A stretch of DNA of 64,000 nt from Stappia indica (lineage in GTDB: Bacteria; Pseudomonadota; Alphaproteobacteria; Rhizobiales; Stappiaceae): NCBI RefSeq assembly GCF_001696535.1, contig NZ_MBQE01000001.1:1-64000 (forward strand), given 5' to 3'. The position numbers and the translations under genes were made by a program. The notes under the pieces were generated by a model. The model was given only the letters and a program-made list of their open reading frames with translations, made no database searches and had not been told where the DNA came from. Below are positions 8,399 to 16,932 of this stretch, piece after piece. Positions within the stretch are counted from its first letter, which is position 1. Each line of letters opens with the position of its first letter.

Positions 8399-9427
8399 TC
8401 AGGAGGCTGAGAGGCGGGTCCGGAAGGCGCTCGGCGTCTCGCCGGTCACGCGCAGGAACTCGCGGTTGAAATTTGACTTGGTGTTGAAGCCGCTGGCGAG
8501 CATCGCGGCGGTGACGCTGTGCCCGTCTGCCAGCAATTTGCAGGCGTGGCGGATGCGGTAGCCGTTGACGTGGCGCGAGACGTTCTCGCCGTGCACGCGG
8601 TTGATCGCCGCCGAGAGCTGTTTCATCGGAACATGCAGGCGGCGGGCAAGGCGTGCGAGCGTCAGGTCCGGGTCGAGGCATGCGCCGCCCGTGTCGAGCA
8701 GCGCGTCCAGGCGCGCCATCAACTCCCTGTCGGCCTCGATCTGGGTGTCCGTTCCCGGGCGGACGGTCTCGTCACTGTCCGATCCTTCGTCCTCTTCCAC
8801 CGATCCCGGCCGCGCCGCGACAAGGCCGAGCAGCCCGACGGCCATCAGCGCCAGCGATGAGGTGAGGCTGACCAGCAGCGGGCGCAGCCACGCCGCGCCG
8901 GACATCAGTGCGAAAGCAATGGCCGTGTCGCTGGCCGCCGACAGCAGCAGCGAGGCGCCCACCACCTGCCAGATGCGCCGGGGCAGATGGCCGGCCTCGA
9001 GCCGCGCCAGCGGCAGGTCCTCGCGGCCGCGCGCCTGAAACAGGATTGCGGTGCCATACCCGGCATACAACGCGACGAGCGCAACGTCGGGCAGCCAGTG
9101 CAGCGAGCCTCGGCCGAGCAACACCGCTAGAGCCGCGATGAGCGGCGCTGCCGCGTGGGGCAGGGCGCCGGGCAGTGCGGGTGCACGGATCGCCGCTTGC
9201 CGGAAGGCGAGATAGGCGAGCGGAGGCACCAGCGCGGCGGTGACCGGCAGCACCGGCTGCAACGCGGCTACCCCGTAGTGCTGGACCAGCGAGATCAGAG
9301 TGCCCTGCATCGCGGCCGCCCCGAGCAGCACCGGGAAGAGCGAGGGGCCGTCCCGCAGCAGGACGAAGCGGCAGGCCAGAAAAGCCAGCACGAGAGCGAC
9401 GGCAAGGGGGATCGGCAGGACGAGCAT
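8399..9427 (-). CDS. AraC-family regulator with N-terminal multi-pass membrane domain
   Basis: 342 residues. The N-terminal half has about six to seven hydrophobic segments (starting MLVLPIPLAVALVLAFLAC), and the C-terminal 110 residues are an AraC/XylS double helix-turn-helix: TLARLARRLHVPMKQLSAAINR, then VTAAMLASGFNTKSNFNREFLRVTGETPSAFR. Membrane-bound AraC proteins of this architecture sense an unknown signal and bind DNA at the membrane. The likely targets are its own promoter and the divergent hydrolase gene at 9576 (148-bp gap), an inference from arrangement. Confidence 0.85.
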   Translation of the reverse strand: MLVLPIPLAVALVLAFLACRFVLLRDGPSLFPVLLGAAAMQGTLISLVQHYGVAALQPVLPVTAALVPPLAYLAFRQAAIRAPALPGALPHAAAPLIAALAVLLGRGSLHWLPDVALVALYAGYGTAILFQARGREDLPLARLEAGHLPRRIWQVVGASLLLSAASDTAIAFALMSGAAWLRPLLVSLTSSLALMAVGLLGLVAARPGSVEEDEGSDSDETVRPGTDTQIEADRELMARLDALLDTGGACLDPDLTLARLARRLHVPMKQLSAAINRVHGENVSRHVNGYRIRHACKLLADGHSVTAAMLASGFNTKSNFNREFLRVTGETPSAFRTRLSAS

Positions 9428-9575
9428 CGAAGGACCTTGGTGAATCGCAACGGGCGCAGGGGCATGCGCATCCTTGGTACAGGATCCGGTTGCAGTCGTC
9501 CTCGATCCGGTTTCAGGACGCAAGCGCGGGCTTCGGGTGGCATCGAAATCCTGTCGCCACTCAGGAGATCCCGCG

Positions 9576-10622
9576 ATGAAACGTCTTGCCCTTACTGCCC
9601 TGCTATCCGCCCTGGTCCTGCTACCTTTCGTCTCTGCGAGTGCCGAAACGCTGCCGATCCCCGGCTATGACCGGATGGACGTGCCCGCCCGCCACCGGGC
9701 CCAGCCGATTGCCGCCTCGCTCTGGTATCCGGCGGGCCGGGCGACCTATCGCAATGTCATCGGTGACAGTGTGCTCTTCGAGGGTGCGCCGGCGATGGTC
9801 GGAGCAGCGGTCGCCGAGGGACGCTATCCGCTGATCCTGCTGTCGCACGGCTCCGGCGGTGCAATGGATGGGCTGGTGTGGCTCTCGTCGCGCCTTGCCG
9901 CGCGTGGCGCCATCGTGCTTGCGGTGAACCATCCCGGCACGACGTCGGGCGACTCCTCGCCCCGCCGCACGATGCGGCTTGCCCCGCGCGCTGCCGATCT
10001 GGGGGCGGCGCTGGAAGCGGTTCTGGGTGATCCGCAGTTCGCGCCGCATATCGACCGCGAGCGCATCTCTGCGGTTGGCTTCTCGCTTGGCGGGACCACG
10101 GTGCTCGGGCTTGCGGGCCTGCGGTTCGACCGCGAGGCCTTCGCCGACTACTGCCGGCAGGCAGGGGACGAGGCGCCGGGGTGCGACTTCCTGGCAAAGG
10201 GTGGGGTGCGGCTGGATGCGTTGCCCGAGGCGTTCTCGGCCGACATGCGGGACCTGCGCGTCTCGGCGGTCGTGTCCGTCGACCCCGGCTTCACACATGC
10301 GGTCGACGAGGACAGCCTTGCCGGGGTCCGGGCGCAGGTTCTCTTCCTCAACATGGGCGAGAAGAACCGCTGGCCGGCGGTGGATGTGGGGCCGAACGGC
10401 AGCGGTTTTGCCGCCAGACTGCCCGGTGCTCGCCACGCCGCGATTGCGCCCGCGCACCATTTCACGTTCCTCGGCGTGTGCAAGGAAGGCGGCGCGGAGC
10501 TGCTGCGCAAGTGGCAGGACGATCCGATCTGCGACGATCCGCAAGGCACGGACCGCGCGAAGGCGCATGAGGAGATCGCCGGGATCGTGGCGGAGTTTCT
10601 GGGGCTTGCGTCCGGGGAATAG
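9576..10622 (+). CDS. Secreted alpha/beta hydrolase (dienelactone-hydrolase-like)
   Basis: 348 residues with a clear signal peptide (MKRLALTALLSALVLLPFVSASA). Hydrolase landmarks: PLILLSHGSGGAMDGLVWL (oxyanion strand), nucleophile elbow ISAVGFSLGGTTVLGL with the catalytic Ser, and a C-terminal HHFTFL segment containing a candidate catalytic His. The long mid-region with paired cysteines (YCRQAGDEAPGCDF, CKEGG, ICDD) suggests disulfides, consistent with export. The family includes periplasmic esterases and PAF-acetylhydrolase-like enzymes; substrate unknown. RBS aggag lies 10 nt upstream of the ATG. Confidence 0.85.
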   Translation: MKRLALTALLSALVLLPFVSASAETLPIPGYDRMDVPARHRAQPIAASLWYPAGRATYRNVIGDSVLFEGAPAMVGAAVAEGRYPLILLSHGSGGAMDGLVWLSSRLAARGAIVLAVNHPGTTSGDSSPRRTMRLAPRAADLGAALEAVLGDPQFAPHIDRERISAVGFSLGGTTVLGLAGLRFDREAFADYCRQAGDEAPGCDFLAKGGVRLDALPEAFSADMRDLRVSAVVSVDPGFTHAVDEDSLAGVRAQVLFLNMGEKNRWPAVDVGPNGSGFAARLPGARHAAIAPAHHFTFLGVCKEGGAELLRKWQDDPICDDPQGTDRAKAHEEIAGIVAEFLGLASGE

Positions 10623-10633
10623 GATCCCGGAAG

Positions 10634-10659
10634 GAGGCGGCGGCGCGGGCTGCCGCCTC
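10634..10659. terminator. Hairpin between convergent hydrolase and histidine kinase genes
   Basis: gaggcggc at 10634-10641 pairs with gccgcctc at 10652-10659 across a 10-nt loop, just between the two converging stop codons. It probably serves both genes; there is no clear T-run. Confidence 0.4.
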
Positions 10660-12226
10660 AGGAGGCCTTGCGCACGATCATCCGGCGGGCAGCGCTCCGG
10701 CGGGGATCGATGCCGGTTCCTGCGGCCTCTTCCAGCGCCGGCATGGCTTCCAGCACGCGAGAGGCGGGGAAGGTGACGATGGCTTCGGTGCCCTCGCGCA
10801 GCTTGGAGTTCAGCTCGAACTTGCCGCCATGCATCTGCACCAGTGCCTGGACGATGGGCAGGCCGAGGCCAGTGCCTTCCTCTGCGCTCTTGATGGCGAT
10901 CGCGCCCTGGCCGAAGGCCTGCATGACGATGGGAATTTCCTCGGCCGGAATGCCGGGGCCGTTGTCGCGGATGGAGATGTACTGGCCGCCGCCGGCAGTC
11001 CAGCCGGCCTTGATATGCACTTCGCCGCCGGACGGGGTGAACTTCACCGCGTTCGATATCAGGTTGAGGATCACCTGCCGGACGGCCCGCTCGTCGACCC
11101 ACAGCTTCGGCAGGTCGACCTCGTAGGCCTCGGTGATGGTGATGTTCTTCTTCCGCGCGCGGATCGCCATCATGTGCTTGCAGTCGTCGAGAAGCTCGGC
11201 CAGCGGCACGGCCTCCTCGCTGAGCTCGTAGCGGCCCGCCTCGATGCGCGACAGGTCGAGGATCTCGTTGATCAGGTTCAGGAGATGCTGGCCGGAATTG
11301 TGGATGTCGGCCGAATAGTCCCGGTAGGTGTCGTTCTCCATCGGGCCGAGAAGCTGGTTCTTCATGACCTCGGAGAAGCCGAGAATGGCGTTGAGCGGCG
11401 TACGCAGCTCGTGGCTCATGGTCGCGAGGAAACGCGACTTGGCGAGGTTGGCTTCCTCGGCGCGCCGCCGCGCCTCGTCGGAGATGGCATTTGCCTGCTC
11501 CAGCTCGGAGATCAGGTGGTCCTTCTCCGCGCGGAAGGCCAGCATGGTGACCGTCGAGACGTGCAGCTGGTTGCCCAGCATCAGGAAGAAGCCCTGCGCG
11601 CCGATAGCCATCGCCATCATCGCGTAGTGGATTGCCGTTTGCTGGTTGAGGAAGGACACGACGATCGCCAGCGTGATCGGCAGCGTACCGGCGAGCAGGG
11701 CCCGCGGCAGGCTGGCCGACAGCATGGTCAGCATGGCGATGACGATCAGCATCGTCGCGAACTGGAAGATCTCCGAACCGTCATGGCCGGGCGCCGTCGA
11801 CTGCAGCAGGAAGAAGCCTGCCCAGGACAGACCGTAGAGCAAGTCGCCGATGATCATCTGGCGGCGCCAGCGCGGCAGGTCGGCTTCGGCGGGGGCCTCG
11901 CGCTCGAAGCGGCGGCAGGCCATCAGCAGCAGCGTGTGGGCGATGATGGTGAAAACCATCCAGCCGACCACCACATCGACACGCATCCACAGCAGCGAGA
12001 TGCTGCCGACGATCAGCGCGAAAAGCGGCAGCGCGAGCGCAGCGCTCAAACGGTTCTTGGCGAAGGTGAGCTGCAGCTCGTATTCGAAGTTCGGCGTGAA
12101 GCCGTCGCCGGTCGACAGCCGCTCGCGAACATTGCGCACGGTCTTCGCAACGTCGCGCCGTCTCCGGGCGCGCTCGCTGTTGAGGGCCGTTTTCGCCTCG
12201 CTGCTGGTGGTTTCCTGCGCGGCCAT
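10658..12226 (-). CDS. Membrane sensor histidine kinase of DivJ/PleC type
   Basis: 522 residues: cytoplasmic charged N-terminus, six or so membrane helices (about 62-220), a short coiled coil (ELEQANAISDEARRRAEEANLAKSRF, about 241-266), then a HisKA domain with phospho-acceptor His272 in MSHELRTPLNAILGFSEVM and an HATPase with NLISNAVKFT, IRDNGPGIP and GTGLGLPI. The H-box region strongly resembles the DivJ/PleC/PdhS group that acts on DivK in alphaproteobacterial cell-cycle control. No response regulator lies nearby, so it is an orphan kinase; a DivK link is inference. Confidence 0.88.
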   Translation of the reverse strand: MAAQETTSSEAKTALNSERARRRRDVAKTVRNVRERLSTGDGFTPNFEYELQLTFAKNRLSAALALPLFALIVGSISLLWMRVDVVVGWMVFTIIAHTLLLMACRRFEREAPAEADLPRWRRQMIIGDLLYGLSWAGFFLLQSTAPGHDGSEIFQFATMLIVIAMLTMLSASLPRALLAGTLPITLAIVVSFLNQQTAIHYAMMAMAIGAQGFFLMLGNQLHVSTVTMLAFRAEKDHLISELEQANAISDEARRRAEEANLAKSRFLATMSHELRTPLNAILGFSEVMKNQLLGPMENDTYRDYSADIHNSGQHLLNLINEILDLSRIEAGRYELSEEAVPLAELLDDCKHMMAIRARKKNITITEAYEVDLPKLWVDERAVRQVILNLISNAVKFTPSGGEVHIKAGWTAGGGQYISIRDNGPGIPAEEIPIVMQAFGQGAIAIKSAEEGTGLGLPIVQALVQMHGGKFELNSKLREGTEAIVTFPASRVLEAMPALEEAAGTGIDPRRSAARRMIVRKAS

Positions 12227-12384
12227 ATAGTCCTGCGACCTGGTTGCCCGGGTCTTGCCCGGTTGGATCGAAACAGGACCAGTGTGGTGACCAACCCTTA
12301 ATATCCGCCTCAAGGACGTGGTTAACCAAACGTCACGAACCTACATGGGCGGAAAGGGCCGGACGGTGCGGGCAAGGAGAACAC

Positions 12385-13020
12385 ATGACGGCGAACAGCG
12401 GACCGCAGCTTGCTGCGCTGGCGCGCGAGATCGGCGCCTGCCGAACCTGCGTCACCGCGCCGGCGGGACGGCCTTTGCCGCACGAGCCGCGACCTGTCTG
12501 CGTGATGTCGTCGACCGCGCGCATCGCCGTCTGCGGCCAGGCGCCGGGCACGCGGGTCCATGCCAGCGGTCGGCCGTTCACCGATCCCAGCGGCGAGCGC
12601 CTGCGCGACTGGATGGGCATCGGCGAGGACGTCTTCTACGATCCGGCCAGGCTTGCCATCGTGCCGATGGGCTTCTGTTTTCCCGGCCTCGACGCCAAGG
12701 GCGGCGATCTGCCGCCGCGCCGCGAGTGTCGGCGCCTCTGGCACGACCGCGTCTTCGCCGCCATGCCGCAACTGCGGCTGAAGCTGGTCATCGGCTCCTA
12801 CGCCCAGGCCTATCACCTTGGCGAGCATCTCCGCGGCTCCGTGCGCGAGACCGTCGCCGCATGGCGGGAGATCCTGGAGGAAACGCGGGCCGAGGGCGTT
12901 GCCGCGATCGCCTTGCCGCATCCGTCCTGGCGCAACAACGCCTGGCTGAAGCGCAATCCCTGGTTCGAAGAGGACTGCCTGCCGGTGGTGCGTGCCGAGG
13001 TGGCGCGGCTGCTTGCATGA
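12385..13020 (+). CDS. Uracil-DNA glycosylase-like domain protein
   Basis: 211 residues. The fold signature is visible as RIAVCGQAPGTRVHASGRPFTDPSGERL (motif 1, GQAPG with the F.D.SG loop), a central MGFCFPG segment, and ALPHPSWRNNAWLKRNPWF (HPS motif 2). This is the broad uracil-DNA glycosylase-like family found in many Alphaproteobacteria; whether it excises uracil or another base is not established. CRTC near residue 19 is the only Cys pair, so the four-Cys Fe-S site of family 4 is not evident. RBS aaggaga precedes the ATG. Confidence 0.8.
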   Translation: MTANSGPQLAALAREIGACRTCVTAPAGRPLPHEPRPVCVMSSTARIAVCGQAPGTRVHASGRPFTDPSGERLRDWMGIGEDVFYDPARLAIVPMGFCFPGLDAKGGDLPPRRECRRLWHDRVFAAMPQLRLKLVIGSYAQAYHLGEHLRGSVRETVAAWREILEETRAEGVAAIALPHPSWRNNAWLKRNPWFEEDCLPVVRAEVARLLA

Positions 13021-13028
13021 GCGGGGCA

Positions 13029-13070
13029 ATAAAAAAGCCGGCGCCCGGGATCAGGACCCGAACGCCGGCT
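13029..13070 (-). terminator. Intrinsic terminator of the rhodanese gene
   Basis: On the minus strand an agccggcg...cgccggct stem with an internal secondary stem is followed directly by TTTTTTATT (complement of 13029-13036). This is a classical rho-independent terminator about 60 bp past the sulfurtransferase stop. Confidence 0.85.
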
Positions 13071-13126
13071 GAAGGTGCGGGGCGCAAGGCCCCGGGGAGT
13101 ATCCCAGAGGGAAGATGTGCGGCCGG

Positions 13127-14101
13127 TCAGCCGAAGAGGTCGCTGAGGAACGTGCGGACCTCGTCGATGACCGTGCGGTCGGAGGTCATCGGCAGGGACT
13201 CGTCCTGCGACCATCCGACCATGCTGTCGTCGTAGAGCGACACGTTCTTGTAGCCGAGCAGTTCGTGCAGCACGAACCAGTTGGTCGCGGCCCAGTGGCC
13301 GGTGTTGCAGTAGGAGACGATCTCCACCGACTTGTCGCCGAGCGTCGCCGGCACCAAGGCCGAGATCTCCGCCTGCGGCTTCAGCTGGCCCTTGGCATCG
13401 TCGTAGAAGACGGCCTGGTCGAGGCTGACGGCATCCGGGATGCGGCCGAAGCGGGTTGCCTTGGAGTGCTTGTCGAGCCCGGCGAACTGGTCGGCCGGGC
13501 GGCCGTCGATCAGCACTGCGGACGACTGCAGGCGCTTCGCGACATCGGACGTTTGCAGCAGGTAATCGGCGCGGGGCTCGGCAACGAACATGTCGCCGAC
13601 GGGCGTCACGTTTCCGGTCTCGACCGGATGGCCGGCTGCGACCCATGCCTTGTGGCCGCCGTCGAGAATGGCGACCGCGTCGTGGCCGAGATACTTCACG
13701 GTCCAGTAAACGCGCGCTGCCGCGGAAAATTCCGAGCTGTTGCCGCCGGCCGGCACGATCACCAGCGCCTTGTCCTCGGACAGGCCGAGCTCGGACAAGG
13801 CCGCCTCGAGCTTCTCGACCGAGGGCAGCACGCCGACCACATCGCCGCGGTCGGTACGCCAGTAGCCCGGATACTCGCTCCACACGGCGCCCGGAACATG
13901 CCCCTTCAGGTAAACGTCCTTGCTCGAGCCGGCGAAGGGCGAGCGGATGTCGATGACGACGATATCGTCGCGCTCGAGATTGTCGGCGAGCCATTGCGGG
14001 CTGACCAGCGGCGTCACGTCGGGCGCGGCGACAGCGGCCGGTGCGGCGAAGGCGGTGGCGACGATCAGCAGGGTTGCTGCAACACGAGAGAACGCAAACA
14101 T
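13127..14101 (-). CDS. Periplasmic tandem-rhodanese thiosulfate sulfurtransferase
   Basis: 324 residues with a signal peptide (MFAFSRVAATLLIVATAFAAPAAVA). Two rhodanese domains: the N-terminal one has DIRSPFAGSSKDVYLKGHVPGA but its loop (VPAGGNSSEF) has no Cys; the C-terminal one carries active Cys265 in SYCNTGHWAATN. It should transfer sulfane sulfur in the periplasm. Strong RBS ggaggcagacag precedes the ATG. It is divergent from an Lrp-type regulator, with palindromes between them, so regulation by that protein is plausible. Confidence 0.9.
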   Translation of the reverse strand: MFAFSRVAATLLIVATAFAAPAAVAAPDVTPLVSPQWLADNLERDDIVVIDIRSPFAGSSKDVYLKGHVPGAVWSEYPGYWRTDRGDVVGVLPSVEKLEAALSELGLSEDKALVIVPAGGNSSEFSAAARVYWTVKYLGHDAVAILDGGHKAWVAAGHPVETGNVTPVGDMFVAEPRADYLLQTSDVAKRLQSSAVLIDGRPADQFAGLDKHSKATRFGRIPDAVSLDQAVFYDDAKGQLKPQAEISALVPATLGDKSVEIVSYCNTGHWAATNWFVLHELLGYKNVSLYDDSMVGWSQDESLPMTSDRTVIDEVRTFLSDLFG

Positions 14102-14206
14102 CTGTCTGCCTCCAGAAATGCGGGCCGCCCGCGAGCCTTGCGAGCGCCTTTTCAAGGGAGGAGTTGACACCGGAGATAAAACGCGGCAAGCGAAATCGAG
14201 ACGGAA

Positions 14207-14225
14207 ATTGGAAGAAAAATCCAAT
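14207..14225. promoter_or_regulatory. Inverted repeat attgga-N7-tccaat in rhodanese/Lrp intergenic region
   Basis: Perfect 6-bp arms (14207-14212 and 14220-14225) around an A-rich spacer, in the AT-rich 225-bp divergent promoter region. Together with the palindrome at 14275 it is a candidate binding site for the adjacent Lrp/AsnC-type regulator, whose family often autoregulates and prefers AT-rich palindromes. Confidence 0.5.
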
Positions 14226-14274
14226 ATTCTCCATTCTCCCGCCAGTAGAAGAAAACGAGAGTCGCCTAAGTGCC

Positions 14275-14292
14275 ATTCATTGGAAAATGAAT
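14275..14292. promoter_or_regulatory. Palindrome attcatt-N4-aatgaat upstream of Lrp-type gene
   Basis: Perfect 7-bp arms (14275-14281 and 14286-14292) with a ggaa spacer, 35 bp before the regulator's ATG. A likely autoregulatory operator by position; it shares the ttggaa core with the site at 14207. Confidence 0.55.
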
Positions 14293-14326
14293 CCGTGCAC
14301 CTCTCGAGCCGCCGAGCCAGGAACCC

Positions 14327-14824
14327 ATGATCGACCGTATCGACAGACGCATCCTTTCGATCCTCCAGGAGGATTGCACCATTCCGGTCGCCGAAATCGG
14401 CCGCCGCGTCGGACTTTCCACAACCCCCTGCTGGCGCCGCATCCAGAAGCTGGAGGAGGACGGGGTCATCCAGCGCCGGGTGGCGATCCTCGATCCGAAG
14501 AAGGTCAACGTGAAGGTCACCGCCTTCGTGGCGATCACCACCTCGCGGCACAACGACGACTGGCTGCGCAAGTTCGCCGATGTCATTTCCGAGTTTCCGG
14601 AGGTCATCGAGTTCTACCGGATGGCGGGGCAGGTCGATTACCTGCTGCGGGTCGCGGTGCCGGACATCGAGGCCTATGACGCGTTCTACAAGCGCCTGAT
14701 CGCCAAGATCGACATCTCCGACGTCTCCACCTCCTTCGCGATGGAGCAGATCAAGTCGACAAGCCAGCTGCCGCTCAGCTATGTCCAGACGGAGAAGCCG
14801 CGCGCCGAACGCGACGACCAGTAG
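14327..14824 (+). CDS. Lrp/AsnC family transcriptional regulator
   Basis: 165 residues: N-terminal winged helix (IDRRILSILQEDCTIPVAEIGRRVGLSTTPCWRRIQKLEEDGVI) followed by the RAM/AsnC ligand-binding domain (VKVTAFVAITTSRHNDDWL...FPEVIEFYRMAGQVDYLLRV). Such proteins sense amino acids as octamers. It is divergent from the rhodanese gene across two palindromes, suggesting that it controls that gene and itself, perhaps in response to a sulfur amino acid (inference). Confidence 0.92.
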   Translation: MIDRIDRRILSILQEDCTIPVAEIGRRVGLSTTPCWRRIQKLEEDGVIQRRVAILDPKKVNVKVTAFVAITTSRHNDDWLRKFADVISEFPEVIEFYRMAGQVDYLLRVAVPDIEAYDAFYKRLIAKIDISDVSTSFAMEQIKSTSQLPLSYVQTEKPRAERDDQ

Positions 14825-14849
14825 GGCGCGCCAGCAAGGGAGACGGGAC

Positions 14850-15353
14850 ATGGCACAGCATTCGCAAAGACAGGGCCCGGCATGGCGACGGCTTACCGCC
14901 GCATGCCTGGCGGCATATGCCGTGTCCGCGACCCCGGCCCTGGCCGCCGACGGGCCGCAGATCAGCCAGGTGGAGCGGTCCTATGAGGACGTGCGCTTCG
15001 ATCTGGAGAACGCGATCATCAATCGCGGTCTGGTGATCGATCACATCTCCAATGTCGGCGAGATGCTGGCTCGTACGGCCGCGGATGTGGGCTCGGAAAC
15101 GCAGGTTTTCGTGAACGCGGAAGCACTGCTGTTCTGCTCCGCCCGGCTGTCGCGCGCGGCGATGGAGGCGGCGCCGGAAAACGTCGCCTTCTGTCCCTAT
15201 TCGGTGTTCCTCTACGAGACGCCCGACGCACCCGGCAAGGTCTCCGTCGGCTATCGCCCGCTCCCTGAACAGGGAAGCGAGGCATCGCGTGCCGCCATTG
15301 CCGATGTGAACGCGCTGCTCGCTGGCATTGTCGAGGAAGCCGGTGGAGAGTGA
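14850..15353 (+). CDS. Secreted DUF302 domain protein
   Basis: 167 residues with signal peptide ending TPALAAD. The DUF302 fold is recognisable from SYEDVRFDLENAIINRGLVIDHISNVGEML and the later FCSARLSRAAMEAAPENVAFCPYSVFLYE. The two cysteines about 20 residues apart are typical of the exported subgroup. Function is unknown; DUF302 proteins often occur with redox or sulfur genes, which fits the upstream rhodanese and regulator. The ATG at 14850 follows ggagacggg. Confidence 0.8.
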   Translation: MAQHSQRQGPAWRRLTAACLAAYAVSATPALAADGPQISQVERSYEDVRFDLENAIINRGLVIDHISNVGEMLARTAADVGSETQVFVNAEALLFCSARLSRAAMEAAPENVAFCPYSVFLYETPDAPGKVSVGYRPLPEQGSEASRAAIADVNALLAGIVEEAGGE

Positions 15354-15365
15354 GCGGGCGTCGCC

Positions 15366-15785
15366 TCAGGCGGTCCCGCCGACTTTCGGCCAATAGGTGC
15401 CGAGGCACCAGACATTGTCTTCCGGGTCGCGGCAGATGAATTCGCGGCTGCCATAGTCGCGGGTGACCAGTGGCTCGACGATGATGGCGCCTGCGGCTTC
15501 CGCGCGGGCGAAGGCCGCGACGATATTCTCGACCGCGATGTAGAGCGTCTTGCCGGACGGGCCGTCCGGCTGGCCGACGATCTGCGCAAAATCGTCGTCG
15601 CGCGCCTGTCCCAACATCAAAATGGAATTGCCGAGCGCCAGTTCCGCATGGGCGATCGTGCCGTCCGGCGCCTCGTGGCAGGCGTGGACGGTAAAGCCGA
15701 AGGCCTGTTGCAGCCACTCCACCATCTGGCGGGCATTGCCGAAGCGAAGGGCCGGGAAGAGGCAAGGGGCAGGGGATGTCTTCAT
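15366..15785 (-). CDS. VOC family (glyoxalase/bleomycin-resistance fold) protein
   Basis: 139 residues with the beta-alpha-beta-beta-beta VOC pattern: PALRFGNARQMVEWLQQAFGF, HAELALGNSILMLGQ and EFICRDPEDNVWCLGTYWP (the terminal DPEGN..W.LGTYWP motif typical of the PhnB-like group). Metal-binding His/Glu are present but the substrate is unknown. It is 72 bp downstream of the AraC-type gene on the same strand, probably co-transcribed. Confidence 0.85.
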   Translation of the reverse strand: MKTSPAPCLFPALRFGNARQMVEWLQQAFGFTVHACHEAPDGTIAHAELALGNSILMLGQARDDDFAQIVGQPDGPSGKTLYIAVENIVAAFARAEAAGAIIVEPLVTRDYGSREFICRDPEDNVWCLGTYWPKVGGTA

Positions 15786-15857
15786 GGGTTGTCTTCGTCC
15801 TCGTTGCGGAACGCAGACAGGGATAGCCGCCGGACCCGGCGGGCGATTGAACAAATG

Positions 15858-16802
15858 TCACCTGGCCGGCTGGTCGTGCCAGGTCGCCGAACCGAGCTTG
15901 TCGAGGCTCCGCCACCACGCGCTCGGCGTCAGTCCGGCGAAGTCCTCGAACTCCCGGATCATATGCGCCTGATCCGCATAGCCGCCGGCAAAGGCGATAT
16001 CCGCCCAGTCTGGCCGCATGGCCTCCCGGGCGAGGGCCTGCGCCCGGTTGAAGCGGGCGATGCGGGCGACGGTCTTGGGCGAGAATCCGAACTCGCGCGA
16101 AAAGCGGTCGGTCAGATGCTTGCGGCTCCAGCCGATCCGCGTCGCAAGTTCGTCGATACGGCGGACGGCTCCCGAGGCGATGAGGCCGAAGGCGACGTCA
16201 ACCAAGGACGAAACAGGCTCCGCCGCGGCCGCGCCGAGACGGCGCGCCAGGAAGCGCTCGGCGCAATCGAGCCGGGCGTTCCAGTCTTCGAAATCTTCCA
16301 GTCGCCGTCGAAGCTCGGAGATTTGCGGATGGGCAAGGTCGTCGAGCGACACCATGCGCGCGGCGAATTCGGAGGCCGGGATCCCGAGCAGGCGCTGCGC
16401 GCCGATCGGCGTCAGATTGACCTGCAGACAGGCGGCACGCCCGCTCGAGGCGATGAAAACGCGGGACGTGTCCAGGCCGGCGATGAAGCTCGGTTGCTCA
16501 TCTCCCGCGATCGGCGTCTGGCCGAGACGGATGCGGAAAGGCGTGCCGTAGCTGATGATGAGCGGGACCGAGAGCGAAGCGGTCTCGATCTGGCGGATCG
16601 TGAAGCCGCCGGTTTCCTCATAGGTGGCAAGTTCGGTGTAGAAGGGGCGCAGGGACGGCGGGGCAGGCCTGTGCAGGAAGACGACGCCGCAGTCGGCCGG
16701 CGCGTTCATGCCGGGCGTATGCGGATCGGGAAGGTTCCTGCCGGATGCGAGGTGAACAACCGGAGCGGCGAGATCGCGCCGGGTGCTGGTGCGCTTGCTC
16801 AT
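15858..16802 (-). CDS. AraC-family transcriptional regulator
   Basis: 314 residues. The C-terminal domain has the double helix-turn-helix: RIDELATRIGWSRKHLTDRFSREFGFSPKTVARIARFNRA and then WADIAFAGGYADQAHMIREFEDFAGLTPSAWW. The N-terminal 190 residues are a sensing domain (FTIRQIETASLSVPLIISYGTPFRI...). Upstream of and co-directional with the VOC gene. RBS ttggaaac before the ATG at 16802; ATG at residue 32 is an alternative. Confidence 0.9.
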   Translation of the reverse strand: MSKRTSTRRDLAAPVVHLASGRNLPDPHTPGMNAPADCGVVFLHRPAPPSLRPFYTELATYEETGGFTIRQIETASLSVPLIISYGTPFRIRLGQTPIAGDEQPSFIAGLDTSRVFIASSGRAACLQVNLTPIGAQRLLGIPASEFAARMVSLDDLAHPQISELRRRLEDFEDWNARLDCAERFLARRLGAAAAEPVSSLVDVAFGLIASGAVRRIDELATRIGWSRKHLTDRFSREFGFSPKTVARIARFNRAQALAREAMRPDWADIAFAGGYADQAHMIREFEDFAGLTPSAWWRSLDKLGSATWHDQPAR

Positions 16803-16894
16803 GTTTCCAAGGTGCTCCCGCTTCCTGTCGGCCGTGCCACTTTGAAGCGCGGGAGAAGGGTGGAGCAGTCCGGGCCCGGGCGCAACCCCGGCCC

Positions 16895-16925
16895 GGCCCG
16901 GCGGCGCAGTGCCGCCGGGCCTTTT
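16895..16925 (+). terminator. Perfect 11-bp GC hairpin followed by TTTT on the plus strand
   Basis: ggcccggcggc (16895-16905) pairs with gccgccgggcc (16911-16921) and is followed by tttt on the plus strand. Oddly, both flanking genes are on the minus strand, so for them the hairpin ends the oxidoreductase transcript without a U-tract. It may block antisense transcription into that gene. Confidence 0.55.
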
Positions 16926-16932
16926 GGGGGAG

